Below the pieces are notes generated by a model. The model had not been told where the DNA came from, ran no database searches, and saw only the letters and a program-made list of their open reading frames with translations. A stretch of 64,000 nucleotides of DNA from NCBI RefSeq assembly GCF_000969445.1, contig NZ_JZEY01000061.1:917501-981500 (forward strand). The letters run 5' to 3'. The stretch comes from Devosia chinhatensis. Lineage in GTDB: Bacteria > Pseudomonadota > Alphaproteobacteria > Rhizobiales > Devosiaceae. Position 1 is the stretch's first letter; each line of letters opens with the position of its first letter. Of this stretch, positions 39,801 to 48,719 are shown piece after piece. The position numbers were made by a program, and so were the translations under genes.

Positions 39801-40616
39801 TCACGCCGTCCCGACAGGGTCGGACTGCATGGACAATTCAGCGCTGGCATTGTCCCGCTGCCGGGCCGTCCGCACCGTTTTGTCCTGCTTGGGGCAGGAA
39901 GCGCAGAGTGTCCCCGGCATGGCGCGGTAGTCGAGGCAGCACCCTTTGCGCGCGACGATCACGGCTTCGCCTCCTTGCGGCAGCGTCACCACGTCGAGCT
40001 GCCCATGACGATCCAGCCCCATCGCATCCAGCCAGAGCGTGCAGAACGCCAATTGCTCTGTGACCCCCAGCATGGGCCGGAAATGGCGTAGCCGTACCAT
40101 CAGGCTCAGCATGCGCTCAGCCAGGAGATAGTGCGCGAACCGCTCCTTGAGCGGCATGATCGTCTGGATTTCTTCCAGCACCCTGTCGGCATAGAGGCGC
40201 AGCGCCGGTCCCGCCCTGCCGATCAGCGCTTCGGTATGGTCCCGGTGCTGCGGCCCCGGCTGCAACCGGTAATCATCCACATAGATGCCGCGCTGCGCCT
40301 GGGCGATGCCGGAAAGATCGGGCAGGGCGCCCTGCAGATGGGTAGCGATCACGGATAGATAGGCGGGCTGCCAGATCAGATTGGTCCAGAGCCGCACGGC
40401 GTAAAAAGGCATGCCGGCCGCCGGATAGCTGGCCATCAGCTTCTGTTGCAACGTCCTTAGAAAAGCGCCGTTGTCGCGCCCCAGCTGATGCCAGCCCCGC
40501 GGCGCCGCGCCTGGGGCGCCCTTCATGAAGCCGGTCGCCGCATGGGCAGTGGCGATCAGTCGGGTGAGGGCGGCATCCCCGCCATCCTGGGCAAATAGAA
40601 AGTGTCTCTCGCGCAC
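39801..40616 (-). CDS. FhuF-like siderophore ferric-iron reductase
   Basis: A 271-residue protein related to FhuF. The C-terminus carries the family's [2Fe-2S] motif CC-X10-C-X2-C (CCLDYRAMPGTLCASC), and the upstream part is alpha-helical with conserved Trp and Arg. FhuF reduces ferric iron from hydroxamate siderophores in the cytoplasm. The frame is open upstream; I chose the GTG at 40616 because GAGG lies at ribosome-site distance and the upstream extension has no family sense. No siderophore transport genes are next to it. Confidence 0.83.
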   Translation of the reverse strand: MRERHFLFAQDGGDAALTRLIATAHAATGFMKGAPGAAPRGWHQLGRDNGAFLRTLQQKLMASYPAAGMPFYAVRLWTNLIWQPAYLSVIATHLQGALPDLSGIAQAQRGIYVDDYRLQPGPQHRDHTEALIGRAGPALRLYADRVLEEIQTIMPLKERFAHYLLAERMLSLMVRLRHFRPMLGVTEQLAFCTLWLDAMGLDRHGQLDVVTLPQGGEAVIVARKGCCLDYRAMPGTLCASCPKQDKTVRTARQRDNASAELSMQSDPVGTA

Positions 40617-40773
40617 GGGCAAACCTCGTCTCGCCTTCCCTAGCGCGTGCCTGTGGGAAGGAAAAGCCTCCGTATCTTCCCCGTTGGAGGACCGGTTTCC
40701 TACATCCATGACGCTTTACCCCAATGGCTGGGGGCAGGGGCCATCATTCCCGGACCAGTTCGGGGGGACCGGC

Positions 40774-41202
40774 ATGCTTTCGCGTTTGAAGGATTTTCGG
40801 GCCGACCGCCGCGCCACGGCGGTCATAGAATTTGCCCTGCTCACACCGGTCTTTCTACTCATGCTGATGGGCATGCTGGCCTATGGCATCTATTTCGGGG
40901 CGGCCCATGCGCTGCAGCAATTGGCGGCCGATACCGTGCGCACCGCTCTTGCCGGCGTCGATGAGGGCGAAGGGCGGGCGCTGGTCGAAGCGTATCTGCG
41001 CCGCAATGCCGGCGCCTACATGCTCATTGATCCCGAGCGGCTGAGCTACGAGTTCGACGTTCCCGCCGGCAATGCGGACCAATATCGGGTGCGCCTGCTT
41101 TACGACGCCAGCGACCTTCCGATCTGGAATCTCTACCCGCCCCTGCCGCTGCCCAGCCCTCAGATCGTGCACGGCGCCACCATCAGGCGAGGCGGCATAT
41201 GA
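40774..41202 (+). CDS. TadE-like pilus assembly protein
   Basis: A 142-residue pseudopilin-like protein. The N-terminus has the TadE signature RRATAVIEFALLTPVFLLMLMGMLAYG split over a charged start and one membrane segment, with the conserved Glu. TadE-type proteins belong to the Flp/Tad pilus machinery. The ATG at 40774 has a GGGGGG ribosome site; the frame is open upstream. Its end overlaps the next TadG-like gene by four bases. The other tad genes are absent here. Confidence 0.85.
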   Translation: MLSRLKDFRADRRATAVIEFALLTPVFLLMLMGMLAYGIYFGAAHALQQLAADTVRTALAGVDEGEGRALVEAYLRRNAGAYMLIDPERLSYEFDVPAGNADQYRVRLLYDASDLPIWNLYPPLPLPSPQIVHGATIRRGGI

Positions 41203-42851
41203 TCTGGCAGCGTTTCCTACGCGACGAGCGCGGCAACATGGCCATCCTCTTCGCCTTTGCCTTCATGCTTTCGGCATTCGTCTCCGCTCTCGCGGTGGAC
41301 GCTGCCTCCCTCTACCAGGAGCGCCGCCAGATCCAGGCCGGCGTCGACCTGGCAGCGATCTCGGCGGCGGCCCACCCCCCGCGCGCCGCCGAGATCGCCC
41401 GATCCGTGCTGGTCGAGGCCAGGCTCCTTGCCCCGGCCAGCACGGATGGACTGATCGTGCGGGTGGGACGCTACGATCCGGCGCTGCCGCTCGGGCAACG
41501 CTTTCGCGCCGATGCGCTGCCGCTCAATGCCGTCGAGGTGACGCTCGAACGCACCGGAAATCTGCATTTCGCCGCCGGCTTTTCAGCGCCCCCGCTCATG
41601 TCCGCCACTGGCCTGGCGACGGTGACCCCACAGGTGTCCTTTTCCATCGGCTCGCGGCTCGTCAGCCTCAATGGCGGCCTCGGCAACGCCGTCCTGAGCG
41701 CGCTTCTGGGCACCTCCGTGTCGCTGTCCGCCATGGATTATCAGGCGCTGGCGGCAGCCCGCATCGATGCCTTTTCCTTTCTTGACGCGTTGGCGCTCGA
41801 CATGGGCGTCACCGCCGGCTCCTATGCCGATCTCCTTGCCATGGAGGCCAATACCGGCGCCGTGGCTCGTGCCTTGGCCACCCTCAGCAACGGCGCGGCG
41901 CGCACCGCCCTGACGGCCCTCGCCACGCATGGCCCGGGCCGCAGGCTCTCACTGGGCAAACTGGTTGCGCTCGGCCCGCTGGCCCGGCGCGAAATCGGGG
42001 CCACCGGCTCGAATGGGCTGGGCATCGGCTTTTCCGCCCTCGATGTCCTCTCCGGCGCAGCAGCTCTCGCCAATGGCGCCAACCAGGTGTCCCTGTTCCT
42101 GGGCGCCGGCGTCCCGGGGCTTGCCCGGCTCGATCTCGCCCTGCGCATCGGCGAGCCGCCGCAGGGCGGCAGCTGGTTTGCCGTGGGCGCCCAAGGCAAG
42201 GTGCTGCGCACCGCCCAGACGCGGCTGCGCTTTCGCGCCGAACTCCTGGGCGGGCCGGTTCTCGGTGGCGCCGCCGTCTCCGTGCCGCTCTGGCTCGATC
42301 TCGCCCATTCCGAAGCCATGCTCGTTTCGGCCACCTGTCCCGGTCCCACTGCGCCCCGGGGCAGTGCCACGCTCGCCGTGCGGCCCGGCCTCGTGCGGCT
42401 GGGCCTGGGCGAGATGAGCGATGCGGCCCTGTCCACCTTCGGCACGGTTCCGTCTTCGTCGTCCGCCCGGCTCATCGACGTGCTGCTGCTGTTGCGCGTC
42501 AACGCCTCGGGCCGGATCGACATGGCCCAGAGCCAGCCGATTGCCCTGACCTTCACCTCCGCCGACATTGCCGCCAATGCGGTGAAGACGGCGCGCACCA
42601 CCACGCTCGCCGCCTCGCTCTTCGGCTCGTTGTTTTCTTCTCTCAAGATCGAGCCCACAATTCTGGGCATTCGCCTCGGCCTCGGCTCGGAAGGAGCGAT
42701 CGTCGAGGCGCTCCGGGCGCTGTTGATGCCCCTGGCCCCGGTCCTCGACCTGACGGTCAATGGCGTCCTCGCCACGCTTGGCCTCGGTCTTGGCGAAGCC
42801 GATATCCGTGTCCATGCCGTGCGCTGCGACAATCCCGTTCTTGTCGGCTGA
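41199..42851 (+). CDS. TadG-like (Flp pilus-assembly TadE/G-type) protein
   Basis: A 550-residue protein. The N-terminal 60 residues show the TadE/G pattern RDERGNMAILFAFAFMLSAFVSALAVDAASLYQERRQIQAGVDLAAI, i.e. one membrane segment with an exposed remainder. The remaining 490 residues are Ala/Leu/Gly-rich with no vWA motif (DxSxS) that I can find and look extracytoplasmic. It overlaps the TadE-like gene by four bases. It may be a surface or pilus-linked protein without a full tad locus. Confidence 0.8.
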   Translation: MIWQRFLRDERGNMAILFAFAFMLSAFVSALAVDAASLYQERRQIQAGVDLAAISAAAHPPRAAEIARSVLVEARLLAPASTDGLIVRVGRYDPALPLGQRFRADALPLNAVEVTLERTGNLHFAAGFSAPPLMSATGLATVTPQVSFSIGSRLVSLNGGLGNAVLSALLGTSVSLSAMDYQALAAARIDAFSFLDALALDMGVTAGSYADLLAMEANTGAVARALATLSNGAARTALTALATHGPGRRLSLGKLVALGPLARREIGATGSNGLGIGFSALDVLSGAAALANGANQVSLFLGAGVPGLARLDLALRIGEPPQGGSWFAVGAQGKVLRTAQTRLRFRAELLGGPVLGGAAVSVPLWLDLAHSEAMLVSATCPGPTAPRGSATLAVRPGLVRLGLGEMSDAALSTFGTVPSSSSARLIDVLLLLRVNASGRIDMAQSQPIALTFTSADIAANAVKTARTTTLAASLFGSLFSSLKIEPTILGIRLGLGSEGAIVEALRALLMPLAPVLDLTVNGVLATLGLGLGEADIRVHAVRCDNPVLVG

Positions 42852-42871
42852 TCCCCATTGACGTCCCGCTT

Positions 42872-42897
42872 TAGTGTGATAGATATATAGCACACTA
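42872..42897 (+). promoter_or_regulatory. Operator of the YtrA-type GntR regulator
   Basis: TAGTGTG-ATAGATATATAG-CACACTA is a perfect 7-bp dyad with a 12-base AT-rich centre that could hold the -10 box, 15 bases before the regulator's start. YtrA-subfamily GntR repressors usually bind such dyads in front of their own operon. Confidence 0.65.
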
Positions 42898-42911
42898 TTA
42901 GAGCGAGACAC

Positions 42912-43283
42912 ATGGATGACTTCCACGCGAGCCAGCCGATCTTTGTCCAGATCCGGCAAAGGCTGATCGAGATGATCCTGCGTCGGCAGGTCGAGCCGGG
43001 CCAGGCCTTGCCATCGGTTCGTCAGATCGCCGCCGATCTCTCGGTCAATCCACTCACCGTCACCAAGGCGTTCGAAGCCCTGGTCGATATCGGCGTGGTC
43101 GAGAAGCGGCGCGGACTGGGCATGTTCGTCGCCGATGGCGCCCGCGAAAACCTGCTCGTGCACGAACGCGCAAAGTTCCTGCACGAGGACTGGCCCCGCA
43201 TCGCCGCCCAGATAAGGGCGCTGGAGCTGGACCTGCCCAGCCTGCTCTCGACACCGTCCCAGCCTGATGAGGCGCAGAAATGA
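42912..43283 (+). CDS. GntR family regulator, YtrA subfamily
   Basis: A 123-residue short GntR regulator: winged helix (about residues 10-75, QPIFVQIRQRLIEMILRRQ, LPSVRQIAADLSVNPLTVTKAFEALVDIGVVEKRRG) and a short dimerising tail, without a ligand domain, as in the YtrA subfamily. Such regulators control adjacent ABC transporters. It overlaps the ATPase gene by four bases and has a GAGCGAG ribosome site. Confidence 0.93.
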   Translation: MDDFHASQPIFVQIRQRLIEMILRRQVEPGQALPSVRQIAADLSVNPLTVTKAFEALVDIGVVEKRRGLGMFVADGARENLLVHERAKFLHEDWPRIAAQIRALELDLPSLLSTPSQPDEAQK

Positions 43284-44176
43284 CTGACAATCCCATGATC
43301 GAACCGATCGTCACCGCGCGAGGCCTGCGCAAGTCCTTCGGCCGCAAGCCGATCCTGCATGGCCTCGATTTCGACATTCCCCCCGGCCGCATCTACGGCC
43401 TGATCGGCCATAACGGGGCAGGCAAGACCACCACGCTCAACGCCATGCTCGGTCTCACCTCCTATGAAGGGACCATCCGCGTCCTGGGCGAGGACCCCTT
43501 TGCCCACCGCCCCCGGCTGATGGAACACGTCGCGTTCATTTCCGACGTGGCCAGCCTGCCGCGCTTCCTCAAGGTGCGCGAGCTCTTCGCGCTGCTCACC
43601 GATATTCATCCCCGCTTCAGTCCGGCCAAGGCCCAGTCCTTCCTCGAAGGCACCGATCTTCGGCCCGACATGAAGATCAAGACCCTGTCCAAGGGCATGC
43701 TGGCGCAATTGCACCTCGCGGTGGTCATGGCCATCGACGCCCGGCTGCTCGTGCTCGACGAGCCGACCCTGGGCCTCGACATCACCTATCGCAAGCGCTT
43801 CTACCGCCGCCTGCTCGAGGATTACATGACCGAGCAACGCACGCTGATCATCACCACCCATCAGGTGGACGAGATCGAATTCATGCTCTCCGACGTCATG
43901 TTCATCCGCGATGGCGCGCTGATCCTGCACATGCCCATGGAAGCGGTCGGCCAGACCTATTGCCAGCTCGTCGCCAACGAACCCGACCAGCAGGCCCAGG
44001 CGCGCGCGCTTGGTCCCGTCTATGAGGAAACCCGCTTCGGCCAGACGGTGATGATCTTCGATGGCGTCGACGCCACAAGGCTCGAGCCGCTCGGCCGCGT
44101 CTCCACCCCGACCATTTCGGACCTTTTCGTTGCGCTCATGCAGCGGCCCACCGCCAATCCGGAGACCGCCCGATGA
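43280..44176 (+). CDS. ABC transporter ATP-binding protein (YtrA-linked exporter)
   Basis: A 298-residue ATPase. Walker A is GHNGAGKTT, Walker B is LLVLDEPTLGLD, the signature is degenerate (LSKGMLAQLHLAV in place of LSGGQ). The last 70 residues extend past the nucleotide domain. It pairs with the permease that follows (four-base overlap) and the GntR gene before it. Substrate unknown; homologous systems respond to cell-envelope drugs or compatible solutes. Confidence 0.9.
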   Translation: MTDNPMIEPIVTARGLRKSFGRKPILHGLDFDIPPGRIYGLIGHNGAGKTTTLNAMLGLTSYEGTIRVLGEDPFAHRPRLMEHVAFISDVASLPRFLKVRELFALLTDIHPRFSPAKAQSFLEGTDLRPDMKIKTLSKGMLAQLHLAVVMAIDARLLVLDEPTLGLDITYRKRFYRRLLEDYMTEQRTLIITTHQVDEIEFMLSDVMFIRDGALILHMPMEAVGQTYCQLVANEPDQQAQARALGPVYEETRFGQTVMIFDGVDATRLEPLGRVSTPTISDLFVALMQRPTANPETAR

Positions 44177-45063
44177 AGGCCTTCTTCGCCCTCGTGCACC
44201 GCGAATATATCGAACATCGCGGCGCTTTCCTCATTGCGCCGCTGGTGCTGGTCGCCCTGGTCTTCGCGCTGACCATCCTCGCCTTCAGCGTCAATCGCCT
44301 CGACACGCGCTTTTCCGGCCAGATGCTCACCGTCGTGCCCAATTGGGTGTTCGAAGCCGGCTTTGCCGGCCTCGCAGTCGCCTGGCTCGCCTATCTGGGC
44401 TTCGTCATGTTCTTCTACTGCGCCGATGGCTTTGCCGCCGACAAGCGCGACAATGCCATGCTGTTCTGGAAATCCATGCCGGTTTCCGATTTCAAGGTGC
44501 TCATGAGCAAGCTCGCCGCGGCTCTCACCGTGCTTCCGGGTTCGGTGTTCGGCGTGGCCCTGATCTCCATCCTGCTCATGTTCGGTGTCGCCTATGTCAC
44601 CATCATGATCGCCGGCCTGGGCACTGGTGCGCTTTTGGGCAATATCGCGCTGATCTTCGGGCAGATGGCGCTGGTCTATCTGGTCGTGCTGGTCTGCGCG
44701 CTGCTCTGGTATCTGCCCTATATCGCCCTGGTCGGCGCCATGGGCAGTGTGGTGGGGCGCTGGGCCATTCCGCTGACCCTGCTTCTGCCCACCCTGGTTT
44801 CGGCGCTCGAATGGGTGACCCTGGGCGGCGCCCATCCCTTTGCCACCCGAACCTCTTCCTTCCTCGAATATCGCAGCCAGATGCCGGTCTCGCTCGATCA
44901 TCTCGACCGGGTCTTCGAAGGCCAGGAGCCGTTCAATGCAACACTCTTCGCCACCGATTTCCTGCAGAAATTCGATTGGACGCAGGTGGGCATCGGCGCT
45001 GTCTTCGCCCTGGTGATGATCTGGCTGGCCGCCCAATATCGCCGTCGCGCCGCCGCCAACTGA
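44173..45063 (+). CDS. ABC-2 type permease of the YtrA-linked exporter
   Basis: A 296-residue membrane protein with about six hydrophobic segments, starting FFALVHREYIEHRGAFLIAPL. The N-terminal amphipathic helix and the layout fit the ABC-2 permease class. It overlaps the ATPase gene by four bases and ends with a strong terminator, so gntR-ATPase-permease is one operon. Confidence 0.85.
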   Translation: MKAFFALVHREYIEHRGAFLIAPLVLVALVFALTILAFSVNRLDTRFSGQMLTVVPNWVFEAGFAGLAVAWLAYLGFVMFFYCADGFAADKRDNAMLFWKSMPVSDFKVLMSKLAAALTVLPGSVFGVALISILLMFGVAYVTIMIAGLGTGALLGNIALIFGQMALVYLVVLVCALLWYLPYIALVGAMGSVVGRWAIPLTLLLPTLVSALEWVTLGGAHPFATRTSSFLEYRSQMPVSLDHLDRVFEGQEPFNATLFATDFLQKFDWTQVGIGAVFALVMIWLAAQYRRRAAAN

Positions 45064-45090
45064 CACGCGGGACCCATGCCCCGCGTCCTG

Positions 45091-45122
45091 CGCCGCGCTC
45101 CGGTCCGGAGTGCGGCGTTTTT
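45091..45122 (+). terminator. Terminator of the gntR-ABC operon
   Basis: An 11-bp stem CGCCGCGCTCC / GGAGTGCGGCG (one G-T pair) and TTTTT run 28 bases after the permease stop. Confidence 0.85.
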
Positions 45123-45170
45123 CTGGTCTGCCAATCGTGCTAGAGCCGCCCGGTTCCGGAGATAAGCCTT

Positions 45171-46001
45171 ATGACCCTCCCCAAGATCGTCAGCTTCTGG
45201 CATGGCCCGCTGAGCTGGCTGGAAGTGCTCAGCATCACCTCTTTCCTCAATCGGGGTCACGAGGTGCTGGTCCATTCCTATGATCGGCCTGCCGATCTGC
45301 CCCAGGGGGCACAATGGTGCGACGCGCAGAACCTGCTGCCGCGCGACAAGCTGGTCTTCTACAAGGGACGTGGCACGCCTGGCGTCTTTTCCGATCATTT
45401 TCGCTACGCAGCCCTGCGCGCAGGCCTGGGCATCTATGCCGATCTCGACATCTATTGCCTGCGCCCTCTTTCCGGCCCCTTCGATTATCTCATGGCCTGG
45501 GAGCGGCCCGGATCGGTCAATGGCGCGGTGCTCTCCATGCCGGCCGATGCGCCGCTGCTCGACGATCTCGAAGCCATTTTCGAGCCCGGCCCCCGGCCAT
45601 TGCTCGAGCCGCACCTGCCCCCCGTGCGGCGCATCGAGGTGGCGCTGCGTCGCCTGTTCGGCGATCGGGTCACGCCCGAGCACATGCAATATGGCGCCAC
45701 CGGCCCGATGGCGCTGACCCATTATGTCAAAAAGCACGGCCTCGTGCACAAGGTGCGCCCCAGCGCCACCTTCTATCCCGTACCCTATGAAGGCATCCCG
45801 GCGCTCATGCAGCCGGGGTCGAGCCTCGACACCGCCATCAAGCCGGAAACGCTTGCCATCCACCTCTGGCGCAGTCAGCTCACCGACCGGGGCCGGGCCG
45901 ACATGCCCCTTCCGGCGCCCGGCAGCGCCCTGGCCGAACTCTGCCGACGCGAAGGGATCGATCCGGCTGTCCCGCTCGGAGCCGGATTGTCTCTCCGCTG
46001 A
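45171..46001 (+). CDS. Glycosyltransferase with DxD motif (capsular/OCH1-like)
   Basis: A 276-residue protein that resembles GT32-type (mannosyl/galactosyl) transferases: N-terminal IVSFWHGPLSWLEVLSITSFLNRGHEV, then SDHFRYAALRAGLGIYADLDIYCLRPL split around the DxD-containing ADLDIY at about residues 90-95, which binds the nucleotide-sugar metal. A C-terminal LAIHLWRSQL is typical. It stands alone, with no polysaccharide genes beside it. Substrate unknown. Confidence 0.78.
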   Translation: MTLPKIVSFWHGPLSWLEVLSITSFLNRGHEVLVHSYDRPADLPQGAQWCDAQNLLPRDKLVFYKGRGTPGVFSDHFRYAALRAGLGIYADLDIYCLRPLSGPFDYLMAWERPGSVNGAVLSMPADAPLLDDLEAIFEPGPRPLLEPHLPPVRRIEVALRRLFGDRVTPEHMQYGATGPMALTHYVKKHGLVHKVRPSATFYPVPYEGIPALMQPGSSLDTAIKPETLAIHLWRSQLTDRGRADMPLPAPGSALAELCRREGIDPAVPLGAGLSLR

Positions 46002-46065
46002 TCCTGCTCTCTCGGAGCCTCACACCCTGTCGGGAACCGCGAGGGCGCCGACGCATTCTCCTAAC

Positions 46066-46082
46066 TTGCGAATGATTTGCAA
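46066..46082 (+). promoter_or_regulatory. Mur/Fur-type box upstream of the metal importer
   Basis: TTGCGAATGATTTGCAA is a 17-base dyad (TTGCGAAT-G-ATTTGCAA, one mismatch). It closely resembles the alphaproteobacterial Mur box (TGCAAAT..ATTTGCA, recalled). It overlaps a -35 box TTGCGA (46066-46071), with TTATAT (46088-46093) 16 bases further on as -10. This would give manganese-dependent repression of the operon. Confidence 0.6.
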
Positions 46083-46118
46083 TTGCATTATATCAGGCGC
46101 ATGGAATTGGAGTTCTCG

Positions 46119-47006
46119 ATGCCGCGTGCCCTTTTGCCTGCCTTGCTGGTTTCCGTTGCGCTGATCCTGCCCGCCGCTGCGCAGGAGCGCATCAAGGCCG
46201 TTACCTCATTCACCATCCTGGCCGACATGGCGCAGAACGTGGCTGGCGATGCAGCCGAGGTGGTCTCCATCACCAAGCCCGGCGCCGAGATCCACAATTA
46301 CCAGCCCACCCCGGGCGATCTTCTCGCCGCCCAGGATGCCGATCTCGTGCTGTGGAACGGACTCAATCTCGAACAATGGTTCGCCCAGTTCCTCGATAAT
46401 CTTCCCGATGTGCCCAATGCCGTCCTCAGCGAGGGCATCGAGCCGATCGGCATCGGCGATGGTCCCTATGCGGGTCGTCCCAATCCCCATGCCTGGATGT
46501 CGCCGTCCGATGCCCTGATCTATGTCGACAATATCCGCGCCGCTTTCGCCGCCGTCGATCCGGCCAATGCCGAGATCTACGCAGCCAATGCAGAGGCCTA
46601 TGCCCAGGCGATTACCGCCACTGTCGAGCCGATCCGTGCCGCTCTGGCCGAAGTCCCCGAAGAGCGGCGCTGGCTGGTCACCTCCGAAGGCGCCTTTTCT
46701 TATCTCGCCCGCGATTTCGGGCTGCGGGAGCTTTATCTCTGGCCGATCAATGCCGATCAGCAGGGCACCCCGCGCCAGGTGCGCGAGGTCATCGACGCCG
46801 TGCGCGAAAACGATATTCCGGTCATTTTCTCCGAATCCACCATTTCTTCCCGCCCGGCCGAGCAGGTCGCGCGCGAAACCGGCATCCATTATGGCGGGGT
46901 GCTTTACGTGGATTCGCTTTCCGAGCCCGATGGCCCGGTGCCGACCTATCTCGATCTGCTGCGCGTCACGGCCAGCACCATTGCTGCGGGCCTGATCGAT
47001 GAGTGA
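46119..47006 (+). CDS. sitA: Manganese/iron ABC transporter substrate-binding protein (SitA/MntC type)
   Basis: A 295-residue cluster A-I metal-binding protein. After a signal peptide ([21 protein letters not shown]) come the expected metal ligands: His59 (GAEIHNYQP), His124 (NPHAW), Glu190 (SEGAFSYL) and an Asp in [10 protein letters not shown] glutamate at the third position, in place of the histidine of zinc-binding ZnuA, points to manganese or iron. The ATG at 46119 is chosen because GGAG precedes it by seven bases; two in-frame starts lie upstream. First gene of sitABCD, eight bases overlapping the ATPase gene. Confidence 0.92.
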   Translation: MPRALLPALLVSVALILPAAAQERIKAVTSFTILADMAQNVAGDAAEVVSITKPGAEIHNYQPTPGDLLAAQDADLVLWNGLNLEQWFAQFLDNLPDVPNAVLSEGIEPIGIGDGPYAGRPNPHAWMSPSDALIYVDNIRAAFAAVDPANAEIYAANAEAYAQAITATVEPIRAALAEVPEERRWLVTSEGAFSYLARDFGLRELYLWPINADQQGTPRQVREVIDAVRENDIPVIFSESTISSRPAEQVARETGIHYGGVLYVDSLSEPDGPVPTYLDLLRVTASTIAAGLIDE

Positions 47007-47871
47007 AGACAGGGGCCTGCTCGTCAGCGACGTGACCGTCGCCTATCGCAATGGCACCACCGCCTTGCGCCATGCCAGTTTCACTGCACCGCGCGGCTCC
47101 ATCACCGCCCTTGTCGGCATCAATGGGGCCGGCAAGTCCACGATCTTTAAGGCAATCATGGGTTTCGTGCCGCTGGCGGGCGGCGAAATCTCCATTCTGG
47201 GCCGGCAGGGCCATCGGGCACAGCGGCAAAATCTCGTCGCCTATGTGCCCCAGTCCGAGGAAGTGGACTGGAATTTTCCGGTCCTTGTCGAGGACGTGGT
47301 GATGATGGGCCGGTTCGGGCACATGAACTTGTTCCGGATGCCGCGCCGGATCGACCGCGATAAGGTTGCCGCGGCCCTGGCACGGGTCGATATGACCGAT
47401 TTCGCCCGCCGTCAGATCGGCGAATTGTCCGGCGGCCAGAAAAAGCGCGTCTTTCTCGCCCGGGCCCTGGCACAGGAAGGCGAAGTGATCCTGCTCGACG
47501 AGCCCTTTACAGGTGTCGACGTCAAGACGGAGGACGCCATCATCGCCCTGCTGCGCGCCCTGCGCGACGAGGGCAAGGTCATCCTCGTCTCCACGCACAA
47601 TCTGGGCTCGGTCCCCGAATTCTGCGATCGCACGGTCCTCGTCCGGAACACCGTCCTCGCCCATGGCCCCACCGCCGAGATCTTTACCCGCGAGCGGCTC
47701 GAAGAGGCCTTTGGCGGCGTGCTGCGCCATTTCGTTCTCTCCGGCGCCGGCCTGCACGACGACGACGATCCACGCCATCTTTCCGTTCTCACCGACGACG
47801 AACGTCCATTGGTGTTCTATGGCGAAAAGGGCAGGGAAGCCCACCAGAACCGGGGTAGTGATCTGCCATGA
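46999..47871 (+). CDS. sitB: Manganese/iron ABC transporter ATP-binding protein
   Basis: A 290-residue ATPase: Walker [10 protein letters not shown], signature [15 protein letters not shown], Walker [14 protein letters not shown]-terminal extension of about 45 residues after the nucleotide domain ([11 protein letters not shown]) is His/Asp-rich and may sense metal; that is speculation. It overlaps the genes on both sides. Confidence 0.94.
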   Translation: MSEDRGLLVSDVTVAYRNGTTALRHASFTAPRGSITALVGINGAGKSTIFKAIMGFVPLAGGEISILGRQGHRAQRQNLVAYVPQSEEVDWNFPVLVEDVVMMGRFGHMNLFRMPRRIDRDKVAAALARVDMTDFARRQIGELSGGQKKRVFLARALAQEGEVILLDEPFTGVDVKTEDAIIALLRALRDEGKVILVSTHNLGSVPEFCDRTVLVRNTVLAHGPTAEIFTRERLEEAFGGVLRHFVLSGAGLHDDDDPRHLSVLTDDERPLVFYGEKGREAHQNRGSDLP

Positions 47872-48719
47872 TCGAGACCCTGCTCGAGCCCTTTGCCTAT
47901 AATTACATGGTCAACGCCATCTGGGTCTCGGCGCTGGTGGGCGGCATCTGTGCCTTCCTGTCGGCCTATCTCATGCTCAAGGGCTGGTCGCTGATCGGCG
48001 ACGCCCTGTCTCATTCCATCGTTCCGGGCGTCGCCGGCGCCTATATGCTGGGCCTGCCCTTTTCGCTCGGCGCCTTCCTCTCTGGCGGCCTTGCGGCGGG
48101 CGCCATGCTCTTTCTCTCCCAGCGCACGCGGCTGCGCGAGGATGCGGTCATCGGGCTGATCTTCACCACCTTTTTCGGCCTCGGGCTCTTCATGGTGTCG
48201 ATTTCGCCCACGCCGGTGGATGTGCAGTCCATCGTTTTGGGCAATATCCTGGCCATCACCCCCGAGGACATCGTGCAATTGGTCGCCATCTCGGTGGTGA
48301 CCCTGGCCGTCATGGCAATCATCTGGAAAGACCTCATGGTCACCTTTTTCGATGAAAGCCATGCCCGCTCGATCGGGCTGCGGACCACCTGGCTCAAGGT
48401 AGTGTTCTTCACCCTGCTCTCGGCGGCCACCGTGGCGGCCATGCAGACCGTCGGCGCCTTCCTCGTCATCGCCATGGTCGTCACGCCCGGCGCCACCGCC
48501 TATCTCCTGGCCGATCGCTTTCCCCGGCTCGTGCTCATCGCCATCGCCCTGGGTGTCTCCTGCTCGGCCATCGGCGCCTATCTCTCCTATTTTCTCGATG
48601 GCGCCACCGGCGCGGTCATTGTCGTGCTGCAGACCCTGGTCTTTCTCCTTGCCTTCCTCCTCGCGCCCAAGCATGGCCTGCTCGCGGCCCGCCGGCGCAT
48701 CGCCCGCGAGGTGCAGTAA
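47868..48719 (+). CDS. sitC: Manganese/iron ABC transporter permease
   Basis: A 283-residue membrane protein with about eight hydrophobic segments and the ABC-3 family landmark [24 protein letters not shown] split in the first half and [18 protein letters not shown] in the second. The first of two related permeases of the importer. It overlaps the ATPase gene by four bases and the next permease by one. Confidence 0.94.
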   Translation: MIETLLEPFAYNYMVNAIWVSALVGGICAFLSAYLMLKGWSLIGDALSHSIVPGVAGAYMLGLPFSLGAFLSGGLAAGAMLFLSQRTRLREDAVIGLIFTTFFGLGLFMVSISPTPVDVQSIVLGNILAITPEDIVQLVAISVVTLAVMAIIWKDLMVTFFDESHARSIGLRTTWLKVVFFTLLSAATVAAMQTVGAFLVIAMVVTPGATAYLLADRFPRLVLIAIALGVSCSAIGAYLSYFLDGATGAVIVVLQTLVFLLAFLLAPKHGLLAARRRIAREVQ

